Origin: Blastopirellula marina
Lineage (GTDB): Bacteria > Planctomycetota > Planctomycetia > Pirellulales > Pirellulaceae
NCBI RefSeq assembly: GCF_002967765.1
Contig: NZ_PUHY01000012.1
Span: 930,001 to 994,000 of the forward strand
Length of the DNA: 64,000 nt
Direction: 5' to 3'
Below are positions 9,492 to 17,212 of the stretch, one piece after another. The stretch's first letter is position 1. Each line of letters starts with the position of its first letter. The translations under genes were made by a program, and so were the position numbers. The notes below the pieces were generated by a model. That model did no database searches and was not told the DNA's origin. It worked only from the letters and a program-made list of their open reading frames with translations.

Positions 9492-10946
9492 ATGGATCCC
9501 GTACAACGTTCGCTGCAGAACATTACGCGTCGATACTTCCTGTCGAAGTGCCAGGCCGGCATCGGCGGCTTCGCACTGAGCTCGCTGTTGGGCAACTCGA
9601 GTATGGCCAACGAAGCGACTTCCGCGACCGATGCTCTGTCGGCGACGCGGCCACACTTTCCAGCCAAGGCTAAGTCGGTCATCTATCTTCACATGACCGG
9701 TTCGCCGCCGAATCTTGATCTGTTCGACTACAAGCCTGAGTTGATCAAGCATAATGACCAGGATTGCCCCGCCGAGTTTCTCGAAGGACGAGAGTTCGCG
9801 TTCACGACCGGTACGCCCAAGCTGATGGGCACACCGCACAAGTTCCGCAAGGTCGGCAAGTCTGGCATGTGGATGTCGGATGCGTTAACGCACCTGGAAG
9901 ATGTCGTCGACGATCTTTGCTTCGTCCATTCGATGAATACGGATCAGTTCAATCACGCGCCAGCGGAACTCTTGCTCTTCACCGGCTCGCCTCGTTTGGG
10001 GCGGCCCTCGATGGGATCGTGGGTCACTTACGGGCTCGGTTCGGAAAACGCAAACTTGCCTGGTTTCGTGGTGTTGGTCTCCAGTGGATCGAATCCGGCT
10101 GGTGGTAACAGCGACTGGGGCAGCGGGTTCTTGCCCTCGGTTTATCAAGGTGTGCAGTGCCGCTCGAAGGGGGATCCAGTTCTGTATCTGAATAACCCGC
10201 AAGGGATGGACAAATCGATGCGGCGGATGACGCTGGATGCCCTACATGATTTAAACGAGATGGAGCTTGAGCGAACGGGTAATCCTGAAACGGAAACTCG
10301 AATCTCGCAGTATGAGTTGGCCTTCCGCATGCAGATGGCTGCCCCAGAGGCCATGGATCTTGGGCAAGAAACACAGTCGATGCTTGATGCTTACGGCGCG
10401 AAGCCAGGCGAACCATGCTTTGCCAACAACTGCTTGCTCGCTCGCCGCTTAGTTGAGCGTGGCGTGCGTTTCGTTCAGTTGTTTGACTGGGGCTGGGACT
10501 TCCATGGAACAGGCAAGGGAACTGGGCTTGGCGAAGGTCTGGTCGAGAAGTGTGCGACCATGGATCGCCCTGTGACAACGCTTCTCAAAGACTTGAAGCA
10601 GCGTGGGTTGCTCGATGAAACACTCGTTGTATGGGGTGGGGAATTTGGTCGAACCCCGTTCCGCGAAGGTCGAACCGCTGGTAGCAAAATTCTCGGACGC
10701 GACCATTACCCGGATGTCTTCACCCTGTGGATGGCTGGTGGCGGAATTAAGCCAGGCTGTTCCTACGGTGCAAGTGACGAACTCGGGTTCAAAGTGGCCG
10801 AGGACAAAGTTCATATCCACGATCTTCAAGCCACGATTTTGCACTGCCTGGGCATGGATCACGAGCATCTTACTTATCACTTCGCCGGTCGCGACTTCCG
10901 ATTGACCGATGTGCACGGTAACGTGGTGCACGACATCTTGGCGTAA
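9492..10946 (+). CDS. DUF1501 protein, Tat-type signal
   Basis: The ATG at 9492 is chosen over the TTG six bases upstream. The 484-residue protein begins with a twin-arginine-like leader (TRRYFLSKCQAGIGGFAL), so it is probably exported folded. The body is DUF1501, which has the alkaline phosphatase/sulfatase fold; visible family stretches are SVIYLHMTGSPPNLDLFDYKP, GWDFHG and VVWGGEFGRTP. Family members are common in planctomycetes and nearly always lie beside DUF1549/DUF1553 cytochromes, as here. The enzyme activity is unknown. It probably forms a two-gene transcript with the preceding cytochrome gene. A second, shorter paralogue lies at 20886. Confidence 0.92.
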   Translation: MDPVQRSLQNITRRYFLSKCQAGIGGFALSSLLGNSSMANEATSATDALSATRPHFPAKAKSVIYLHMTGSPPNLDLFDYKPELIKHNDQDCPAEFLEGREFAFTTGTPKLMGTPHKFRKVGKSGMWMSDALTHLEDVVDDLCFVHSMNTDQFNHAPAELLLFTGSPRLGRPSMGSWVTYGLGSENANLPGFVVLVSSGSNPAGGNSDWGSGFLPSVYQGVQCRSKGDPVLYLNNPQGMDKSMRRMTLDALHDLNEMELERTGNPETETRISQYELAFRMQMAAPEAMDLGQETQSMLDAYGAKPGEPCFANNCLLARRLVERGVRFVQLFDWGWDFHGTGKGTGLGEGLVEKCATMDRPVTTLLKDLKQRGLLDETLVVWGGEFGRTPFREGRTAGSKILGRDHYPDVFTLWMAGGGIKPGCSYGASDELGFKVAEDKVHIHDLQATILHCLGMDHEHLTYHFAGRDFRLTDVHGNVVHDILA

Positions 10947-11433
10947 CAATCACTGCGTCCTTATCGCGTGAACCTGGTGGCGATTGCAACCGTTATTGCG
11001 ATCGCCAATCTACAAGCATTGCTAGCACCCTCAGGCATCTTAGGGGGTGATTGATCTTGCTTCAAAACACAAAAGTCGGAATCATCGACGCCAAGCAGTC
11101 TGTAGAGTTTCTCAGATCGGCTACGTATTTGAGATTGAGGCGATTATTGCGTTGTGAATACCTCGACTTATCTGGCGAATATGCCTCTGGATTCACGCCT
11201 TGCCCTCGCCGCAATCTCAATCACTTGCTACCGAACCAGAAAGACTACAGGCTTTTAATCCCACCACGGCCCCGATCGCGTGAATCGTGATCGATCCGCC
11301 CATTCGTGCTGCGTTGCTTCTCTCTCCCACGCAACGGCGGACCGGCCAGATCGTTCGATATGGATTAATGACAACGTGGTTGGAGCGATGATCTTCGCTT
11401 GCTAACGCGCCTTTCAAGAAGTTCAGGAATTCG
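10947..11433. other. Intergenic region with hairpins, no convincing gene
   Basis: No reading frame here has both a plausible ribosome binding site and protein-like composition. It contains three stems: the 12-bp hairpin at 10978-11007, a 7-bp stem pairing CACCCTC (11026-11032) with GGGGGTG (11043-11049), and an 8-bp stem CGATCGCG (11273-11280) with CGTGATCG (11286-11293). The promoter of the gene at 11434 must lie here, but no strong sigma-70-like box pair was found. Confidence 0.5.
10978..11007 (+). terminator. 12-bp hairpin after the DUF1501 gene
   Basis: TGGCGATTGCAA (10978-10989) pairs with TTGCGATCGCCA (10996-11007) with one G-T pair and a six-base loop. No T-run follows, so it is either a hairpin-only terminator or a 3' mRNA stabiliser. 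Confidence 0.45.
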
Positions 11434-12405
11434 ATGATTCGGTTGAAGTATGATCCCTGGATGTTGGCTTTGCAGATGGTCGATGCCAGCGGGACACGCA
11501 GAATCAGTTTGTCGCTCGACCGCTTGGCGGAAATTCTGGCGGAAGTGGGACGAGTCGAATCAGTGCGTACCGTTCAGGTTCGAGGCATCGAAGCCGATCC
11601 CGGCGAATTGGTTGACTTGGTACAACGCGGACGAATGATTGCCTTGGTTGGATTTCCGCACCGCGTGTTGCTGACCACCGGACTGGGGATGATGCGGCAA
11701 GAGGTTGAGGAGGTCTTTCGTGCGTTTACGTCGATCGAGTTCTCGTTGCCAGCATCTCTTCGCGAGAAGCTTGCTCCAACAAGTAGAGTCGATGTCAACT
11801 CGGTTGAAGAACATCTGGCCGAGTGGTTCCGAACGATCGAATACTTTGCCCGCGTGAAAAAGGCCTGGCAGATGTCCGCGGACTTAGTCGTTCGTCTTCC
11901 CAGTGAAAAGCTCTCAATCGATCTGTGCCAACGCTTGGATGCCCTTAGTTGGCGGTCGGCGTTTCGTGTTCAACGGGCCTGCGGTGCGGCTGCATTCTCT
12001 CTTGAAGAGCAGCAAGCTCAATATGGTATGAAGTTGTGTGAAGAACCGTACCGGGTGATGACCTTCAGCGCCGGAGGGCAACTCACCGGTTGCAGCGGTG
12101 ATCAACGGCAACGCGTCTATTTCGGTGGTTTGGGCGAGGTTTCGCTGGAAGGTCTGTGGGAAGGAGCTGCCATGGAAGCTTGGCGGCTGAACCGAACAAC
12201 CAATCAGTGCCAAGGGTGTGCTGGCCTGGGAACAACCACGCGGCGACCATCCCTAATCGGAATCTACGATTCCCTTGGGGAGCAAAACTTCCACGAGTTC
12301 CCACAACAACAATTACGTCGAATCGCGGAACAAACTGAGAGCAAGGCGAGCAACGGCCTTCGGGCGAAACGAGAGATCTTTCGCACCCCTCGGAAAGCCT
12401 CGTAA
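11434..12405 (+). CDS. Degenerate radical-SAM-like protein with SPASM-like C-terminus
   Basis: I do not recognise a named family for this 323-residue protein. Its C-terminal part resembles a SPASM domain: C202 in KLCEEPYRVM, then G-x-L-T-G-C220, then a GLGEVSLEGLWEG stretch, then C259-Q-G-C262, the usual spacing of auxiliary cluster cysteines. The N-terminal 190 residues show a strand/helix order like the radical-SAM barrel (VRTVQVRGIE, MIALVGF, FTSIEFSLPA), but no CxxxCxxC motif for the SAM cluster is present and no in-frame upstream extension supplies one. It may be a radical-SAM relative that has lost its chemistry and kept a scaffold or metal-binding role. It stands alone on the plus strand and converges with a minus-strand gene 20 bases on. 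The gene is secure, the relationship moderately so. Confidence 0.6.
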   Translation: MIRLKYDPWMLALQMVDASGTRRISLSLDRLAEILAEVGRVESVRTVQVRGIEADPGELVDLVQRGRMIALVGFPHRVLLTTGLGMMRQEVEEVFRAFTSIEFSLPASLREKLAPTSRVDVNSVEEHLAEWFRTIEYFARVKKAWQMSADLVVRLPSEKLSIDLCQRLDALSWRSAFRVQRACGAAAFSLEEQQAQYGMKLCEEPYRVMTFSAGGQLTGCSGDQRQRVYFGGLGEVSLEGLWEGAAMEAWRLNRTTNQCQGCAGLGTTTRRPSLIGIYDSLGEQNFHEFPQQQLRRIAEQTESKASNGLRAKREIFRTPRKAS

Positions 12406-12425
12406 TACAAGTCGCGATCGGTTTC

Positions 12426-12992
12426 CTATCTGCTGCCGAAGATTCGTGAGAACCAGCCCTGTTTCGGCGGGTGGAAGTGTAGCACTTCCCAAGGCTGAGG
12501 ATCGTCGACAGGGAGATCCTCGTCGTAGCGAAAACCTCCCAAGGCCACGAATAGATTCACGGCGACATCGAAGATGAAGTCGACCTGATCGTCCGTTCCG
12601 ATCAATGAATTTTGCTTCGCGAAGATTGATTGATAGCAATCGGGCAGCCCGCCGGTAGTTTCGATGTGGTCAGTGCCCTTGAACCCGCCTTCGTGCCACA
12701 CCGACCAGGTTTCTTGCCCATCGACTAGTGCGGTTAGACTGCTATGCATGACCGTTTCGCTCACTTCAAGTCGGAAAACGGAGCCTCCGAGCGAGAGCGT
12801 ATGTAAAATCCGATCGCTGAGAACGGGATCGTTGAGATAGAGGCCGTATGCCCCACTAGGAAGCCTGGCTCCGCAGACCGGGTCGTCGTCTGGGAAATCG
12901 ACGAACTGACGCGATGGTGTGAGCGAGGCTTCGTGAAAGATGGTCTGGGGATCTTTGCCGAAAACGACGGCGTTCACAACATTGAATCCCAT
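12426..12992 (-). CDS. Hypothetical protein
   Basis: A 188-residue protein with no recognised domain, signal peptide or membrane segment. It is rich in acidic and aromatic residues and ends in a basic tail (WFSRIFGSR). The start (ATG at 12992) lies 14 bases after the ThuA-domain gene on the same strand, so it is probably the last gene of that transcript, although its ribosome binding site is weak. Function unknown. Confidence 0.65.
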   Translation of the reverse strand: MGFNVVNAVVFGKDPQTIFHEASLTPSRQFVDFPDDDPVCGARLPSGAYGLYLNDPVLSDRILHTLSLGGSVFRLEVSETVMHSSLTALVDGQETWSVWHEGGFKGTDHIETTGGLPDCYQSIFAKQNSLIGTDDQVDFIFDVAVNLFVALGGFRYDEDLPVDDPQPWEVLHFHPPKQGWFSRIFGSR

Positions 12993-13006
12993 AAGTGGTG
13001 TCTGTC

Positions 13007-13864
13007 CTACTTGGCAGGCGTGGGAGCTTTGTCCTTGTCTGGATTCGGCTTGCTGAGGTCGATCTCTTTCGTACCGGTTCCTTCAAATCCTGGCTTGGTC
13101 GTTCCGTCTTCGTTCAGACCATCAACCGTCCACAGCACGCCACGGGCAACCAGTCCCAGCCAAGCGTCGTTGTTCATCGTCTCGTTGAAGTGGCCAAGCG
13201 AAGTGGAAAACGTCTTGGTTCCCTTGTACTGATTGGTCCAGACGACGGTGTGATCTTTCTTGGTATCAACACCGTAGGCTTTGGCCAACGGGGTCGAGTT
13301 GTCCCAGGTCTTTTCGATCTTATAGAGCTCGCCGTTGGCAACTTTCCAGTTCTGAGGAAAGCCTTGCATGATCGGATGATCACTTTCCAGCGTGATCACG
13401 TCTAAGGGGTGCTTCCCCTCATGGCTACGCGAGGTCATGCCGATCAGCTTGCGCCACTCGTCGGTTTCCGCATTGCGGTAACTATGCATCGAGCAGTGGA
13501 CAAAGATAGCGGGGATTTTGTTTTCAGTGTGGGCATTCACAATGCCTTCGACGAATGCAACGTCGTCGACGTGGCCATAGCATTCGTTGTGTACGACCAC
13601 GTCGTATGGCTTAATCCAATCGTGATTCTTGTAGACGGGAACTTGGACCGTGCGATCGCTTCCGGCCAGTTCGACATCCCACTCGATGTTGACTCGCTGA
13701 CTGAGTCCTTCGGTGATGATCTTGATCTGGTTGGGATAGTCGTGGCAGCAGCCACCGGTAATCAGTAACCCTTTCAGCTTCGCTTTTTCCTGGGCACCAG
13801 CGACGCCAGCAGACGAGATCACACAAAGGGCGACAAGCAAAGTAGGTACGAATCGAAGAGACAT
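13007..13864 (-). CDS. Exported ThuA-domain protein
   Basis: A 285-residue protein with a signal peptide (about 1-24, ending AGAQ) and a ThuA domain, which has a glutamine-amidotransferase-like fold. Family stretches include LLITGGCCHDYPNQ, YDVVVHNECYG, HPIMQGFP and FSTSLGHFNETM. ThuA proteins are linked to sugar (trehalose, maltose) use, and in planctomycetes exported forms are common beside DUF1080 proteins. The preceding gene in the same direction, 24 bases away, is a DUF1080-ThuA fusion, so this organism keeps both a fused and a free ThuA copy in one cluster. The precise reaction is not known from sequence. Confidence 0.88.
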   Translation of the reverse strand: MSLRFVPTLLVALCVISSAGVAGAQEKAKLKGLLITGGCCHDYPNQIKIITEGLSQRVNIEWDVELAGSDRTVQVPVYKNHDWIKPYDVVVHNECYGHVDDVAFVEGIVNAHTENKIPAIFVHCSMHSYRNAETDEWRKLIGMTSRSHEGKHPLDVITLESDHPIMQGFPQNWKVANGELYKIEKTWDNSTPLAKAYGVDTKKDHTVVWTNQYKGTKTFSTSLGHFNETMNNDAWLGLVARGVLWTVDGLNEDGTTKPGFEGTGTKEIDLSKPNPDKDKAPTPAK

Positions 13865-13888
13865 GAGGGGAGGTTCCTTGGGGTGAGG

Positions 13889-15433
13889 TTATTTCTGAGC
13901 CGTTTCGCTGGCACTTGGGGCAGTTGGGCCATCGAGATCACCCAGCGAAAACTGAATGCCGTCAAGATAGAACTTCAAGATCTGCGGGTTCCAATAGATT
14001 TCCTCGCGATGCCCTAACGAGCTATAGAAGACGCGACCCTTGCCCCATCCGCGAACCCACGAAACCGCAAAGTCGCCGTCGGTACGATGGATTCCGCCTT
14101 TTTTCATGTTGGTGTTTTCAACATCCAAGGAAAGCAATACGTGCAATGCTTGACGCGAGTAAGGATCGCGGAATTGGTAGATTTCGTCGACGATGCTGAA
14201 GTTCTCGCCACCAAAAGCGGCCATCAACGGGTGATCGGGATCATCGACTTTGATACCGACGTTTTCGTGCCATGGGTGACCATGAAAGTAGCCACCAACC
14301 ATCTTGCCGAACTCAGGCCACTTGTAGTTGGCATCGCTGGCAGCATGAAAACCGACCAAGCCTTTGCCGTTGCTCACGAAGTCGAGCAGGCTCTTCTTGA
14401 AAATCTGTTCGGCTTCTTCCTTGGTCATCTGCTTGCCGGCGGCGGCAAGCTTTTGAATGTCTTCGTCACGCGGCTTGATCCATTCGCCGGTCGTGTTGAC
14501 CATGACCATCGAGTCGTACTGATTCAGCACTTCTGGCTGCAACATGGTCAGGTCGTTGGTGATGCGGGCGCTGTAAGCGCCCGTGTGTTCACCCAACATT
14601 TTGGTAGCCACAGCCCCGACCGGAATCGAGCTGTGACGAAAGCCGTCGTAGCGAATGAAGACCAGTACGTTCTCTGGCTTCTTCGGTTCGACGCGTGCTT
14701 TATCTGGCATGGCCTTCTCGAGCTTTTCCAACTGCTCAGGCGTGACCAGTTCGCGGATGTAGATATTGCGGAAGTAAAGCGTGTTGCCGTGGTTCTGAAG
14801 TTCGATCTGACCGGTGCGATAGATTGGCTTGTCGCGTTCCCAGTAGTTTTCCAAAACAACGTCGTCGACAACCAGCTTGCCGTTTAACTTTACCGTAACG
14901 CGATCGTCCACCATGCGGATGAAGAAGGTATTCCACTCACCGACGGCATTGTCCGCATTGGCAATGGGTTCGCTAGGGTTCTTTTGGTTGTTGTACAGCC
15001 CACCAGAACCGACACCCTTCGGGTTAGGCCCCTTGTTGGAAGGATCCCAGATCTGAACTTGCGGACTACCACGCAGATAGATACCGCTGTCGCCAGCTTC
15101 TTTGATCTTGAAGTCAACGTACATTTCGAAGTCGGCATAATCCTTCGCGGTACAGATGCTCTGACCTTTACCGTCGAACACCAGTACGCCATCTTCAACC
15201 GACCAGTGGGCGTTCATCGACTCGTCCGCTTTGGCTTGCTCTTCGGCGAGCTTTTCTTTGGACATCTCGGCTCGGGCTTTCGGATTGGCGACCAATCCTT
15301 TCCAGCCAGAAAGATCTTTACCATTGAACAGCGCTTTGAAGCCTTGCGGCGGCTGATTCAATTTGGGCTCTTCAGCAAACACGAAGGTGGACATGCTTAA
15401 CAGCAGGCCGACACTACACACCAGACGCAACAT
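13889..15433 (-). CDS. Exported DUF1080-ThuA fusion protein
   Basis: The start is placed at the ATG at 15433, which has a GAGGAG ribosome binding site and opens a signal peptide (ending VFAEE); an in-frame start 111 bases upstream adds only non-homologous residues. The 514-residue protein has an N-terminal DUF1080 domain (about 30-235: GFKALFNGKDLSGWKG, GEWNTFFIRMVDDRVTVKLNG, GQIELQNHG), a concanavalin-like fold now annotated as 3-keto-disaccharide hydrolase, and a C-terminal ThuA domain (about 255-495: VLVFIRYDGFRHSSIP, GLVGFHAASD, FYSSLGHREE). The fusion implies sequential action on an oxidised sugar outside the cytoplasm. It is the first gene of the minus-strand cluster running to 12426. 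Confidence 0.9.
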   Translation of the reverse strand: MLRLVCSVGLLLSMSTFVFAEEPKLNQPPQGFKALFNGKDLSGWKGLVANPKARAEMSKEKLAEEQAKADESMNAHWSVEDGVLVFDGKGQSICTAKDYADFEMYVDFKIKEAGDSGIYLRGSPQVQIWDPSNKGPNPKGVGSGGLYNNQKNPSEPIANADNAVGEWNTFFIRMVDDRVTVKLNGKLVVDDVVLENYWERDKPIYRTGQIELQNHGNTLYFRNIYIRELVTPEQLEKLEKAMPDKARVEPKKPENVLVFIRYDGFRHSSIPVGAVATKMLGEHTGAYSARITNDLTMLQPEVLNQYDSMVMVNTTGEWIKPRDEDIQKLAAAGKQMTKEEAEQIFKKSLLDFVSNGKGLVGFHAASDANYKWPEFGKMVGGYFHGHPWHENVGIKVDDPDHPLMAAFGGENFSIVDEIYQFRDPYSRQALHVLLSLDVENTNMKKGGIHRTDGDFAVSWVRGWGKGRVFYSSLGHREEIYWNPQILKFYLDGIQFSLGDLDGPTAPSASETAQK

Positions 15434-15641
15434 TGATGCGTTCTCCTCAGGTAGTAATTCAGGTGGGAAGGGGACAATTGTTTGCCCGATGGGAGGGTTG
15501 GTCCGTTCAATTCGTTTAGTGAGGGTAGGACCAGAGACCGCCAACCATCATAATCGGTGCTGTGGGCGTTGGGAATCAATTGCCGTGGATCCCCGGGCGG
15601 AAACGTTCGATGGGTAAGGAATTCACCCGAAATAGTGGACT

Positions 15642-16190
15642 ATGAAGCGTTTTTTGCAGCATTTGTACGCACGAGCGATTTATTGGCCGTCGTACTTCTA
15701 TAACTGGACGATGATCCGTCGCCTGAAGTGGTGGCGGTGGTACGACGAAATCGACGAGCACGTTTTCGTGGGGGCGGTTCCTTCGCGCAAAATGGCCGAA
15801 GACTTGGCGGCCAGTGGGATCGCAGGGGTGATCAATACTTGCCAGGAATACGAAGGACCGCTCGACATCTACAAGCAGCATGGGATCGAGCAGTTGTACC
15901 TGCCGACGGTCGACTTCACGCCGCCAAGTGTCGAGGACATCGACGAAGGTGTGCAATTTATTGAAAAGTATGTTTCCGAAGGCAAAGACGTCTACGTGCA
16001 CTGCAAAGCTGGACGTGCTCGGAGTGCCACGATTGTTCTGTGCTGGTTGATGAAAGCGAAGGGCATGACCCCAGAACAGGCCCAGGTTTACATGAAAGAG
16101 AAGCGTAAACAGGTGCTTTCTACGATCTACCGTCGCCCAGTGGTTCAAGCCTATTACCGAGGCCTGCAATCGGCCGCGAAGTCGTCATGA
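15642..16190 (+). CDS. PTPMT1-like dual-specificity phosphatase, probable PGP phosphatase
   Basis: A 182-residue dual-specificity phosphatase. The P-loop C121-KAGRA-R127-S lies in VHCKAGRARSATIV, and D91 in PTVDFTPPS is the likely general acid. The KAGRxRS form of the loop, the EHVFVGAVPSRKMAE entry and the VINTCQEYEG stretch are characteristic of PTPMT1, the mitochondrial phosphatidylglycerophosphate phosphatase. A mammalian-type enzyme of this kind has been characterised in the planctomycete Rhodopirellula baltica, so a role in phosphatidylglycerol/cardiolipin synthesis is a good inference. The N-terminus is basic and aromatic and may associate with the membrane. The gene is divergent from the DUF1080-ThuA gene and appears monocistronic. 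Confidence 0.85.
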   Translation: MKRFLQHLYARAIYWPSYFYNWTMIRRLKWWRWYDEIDEHVFVGAVPSRKMAEDLAASGIAGVINTCQEYEGPLDIYKQHGIEQLYLPTVDFTPPSVEDIDEGVQFIEKYVSEGKDVYVHCKAGRARSATIVLCWLMKAKGMTPEQAQVYMKEKRKQVLSTIYRRPVVQAYYRGLQSAAKSS

Positions 16191-16234
16191 GCCACCAGGC
16201 TGAGGTGATAGGCACTTCTGCCTCGATGGTTGAG

Positions 16235-16588
16235 TTAAATCGCCCCGCCAGCCGCATTAGCGTGATGCATCGCATCGAGCACAGGGTGAATTAAAAACTG
16301 CGAGCAGTAAATGGTTACGGCGATCGGTAACACAATCGTCACGCCAAGTGTCAGGACGGTGACCAGAATCTTCGACCACAAGGCATACTTCGGACTCAGC
16401 CAGATCAGCGGCAGCCCGAGTGGTCCGAAAGTTAGAATCACCGTCCAGATCACGACGTGACTGCTAACGATAGCTCTAGCCGCCGGTGGCAAGCCTGCTT
16501 CGATGGTCACTGGAGCGGGAGGCGGGGAAGGGGAGGATACGGCCGGCAACTGGTGCGGCGAATCCAAGAGCTCGGTATGACCAGACAT
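16235..16588 (-). CDS. Small two-helix membrane protein, unknown
   Basis: A 117-residue protein with a proline-rich N-terminus (about 13-27) and two hydrophobic segments (about 43-65 and 72-96) joined by a short loop. It ends with a histidine- and alanine-rich tail. An AAGGTG element precedes the ATG at 16588. No family recognised; it lies alone between the phosphatase and pterin dehydratase genes. Confidence 0.6.
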   Translation of the reverse strand: MSGHTELLDSPHQLPAVSSPSPPPAPVTIEAGLPPAARAIVSSHVVIWTVILTFGPLGLPLIWLSPKYALWSKILVTVLTLGVTIVLPIAVTIYCSQFLIHPVLDAMHHANAAGGAI

Positions 16589-16712
16589 GATTCACCTTAG
16601 GGTGGTAAGAGTGCGCGCAACAGGACACTCAAGCCTAGGTCACCCACACCATATGGCAAATCGTGGATCGATCTTCGGATATAATCGCCCGATCTAGCGA
16701 TCGATGTGGAAC

Positions 16713-17075
16713 TTACGACTTCAACTCGACCGGCACGGCATCGATCTTAGCAGCAAGAATAAAGTCGTTTTCGCTCAATCCGCCGATCGCGTGCGTCCAC
16801 AATTCAATCGAAACGTTGCGATATCCAGCGATGTGCAAGTCGGGATGATGGCCATCTTCTTCGGCGATTTCGGCAACCTTGTTGAAGAAGTTCATGCCGG
16901 CCATGAAGTTCTTCACGGTCCAGTCTTTTCGGATGCGTTGGCCATCGTGGGTCAGGTACCAGCCGTTCAGATTGACCAGTTGATCGGTCGCCTCGTTGAG
17001 GGTGCAAGGGTCAACACCTCCTTCGCATGGCTTGCATTTCTTCTGCGTTAGCTGCTCGGTTGTTTGAATGTCCAT
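16713..17075 (-). CDS. phhB: Pterin-4a-carbinolamine dehydratase
   Basis: A 120-residue protein of normal family length. It dehydrates 4a-hydroxytetrahydrobiopterin, recycling the cofactor of aromatic amino acid hydroxylases. The signature is EEDGHHPDLHI (H76, H77, H81) followed by ELWTHAIGGLSENDF with H95. The N-terminal CKPCEGG seen here occurs in many bacterial members. No phenylalanine hydroxylase is nearby. An AAAGGA ribosome binding site (17086-17091) precedes the ATG at 17075. A terminator hairpin sits only about 20 bases upstream of the start, which leaves almost no room for a promoter and suggests read-through or attenuation control. Confidence 0.93.
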   Translation of the reverse strand: MDIQTTEQLTQKKCKPCEGGVDPCTLNEATDQLVNLNGWYLTHDGQRIRKDWTVKNFMAGMNFFNKVAEIAEEDGHHPDLHIAGYRNVSIELWTHAIGGLSENDFILAAKIDAVPVELKS

Positions 17076-17095
17076 CGCAATCCGATCCTTTCATG

Positions 17096-17125
17096 AAAAA
17101 AGCCCTGACCTTGGGAGGCCAGGGC
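17096..17125 (-). terminator. Minus-strand Rho-independent terminator between the TPR gene and phhB
   Basis: Read on the minus strand, GCCCTG (17125-17120) pairs with CAGGGC (17107-17102), then comes a run of six T (17101-17096). It lies about 90 bases after the TPR gene stop and ends 20 bases before the phhB start codon. Confidence 0.75.
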
Positions 17126-17212
17126 GATGAATGTGTTGGCGCGCCTCCTTGCTGCCATTCTTGCGAAACCGGACGAGCGAGGCAAACAGAAAGTCTCAAC
17201 CCAAAGGCCGAA

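Noticed and set aside
11051-11290. A 79-codon frame in the 10.9-11.4 kb gap
   Set aside because: It has no convincing ribosome binding site, an unusually basic composition and overlaps hairpins; not supported as a gene.
14087-14887. A 266-codon plus-strand frame across the DUF1080-ThuA gene
   Set aside because: It lies wholly inside a recognised minus-strand gene and has no family resemblance.
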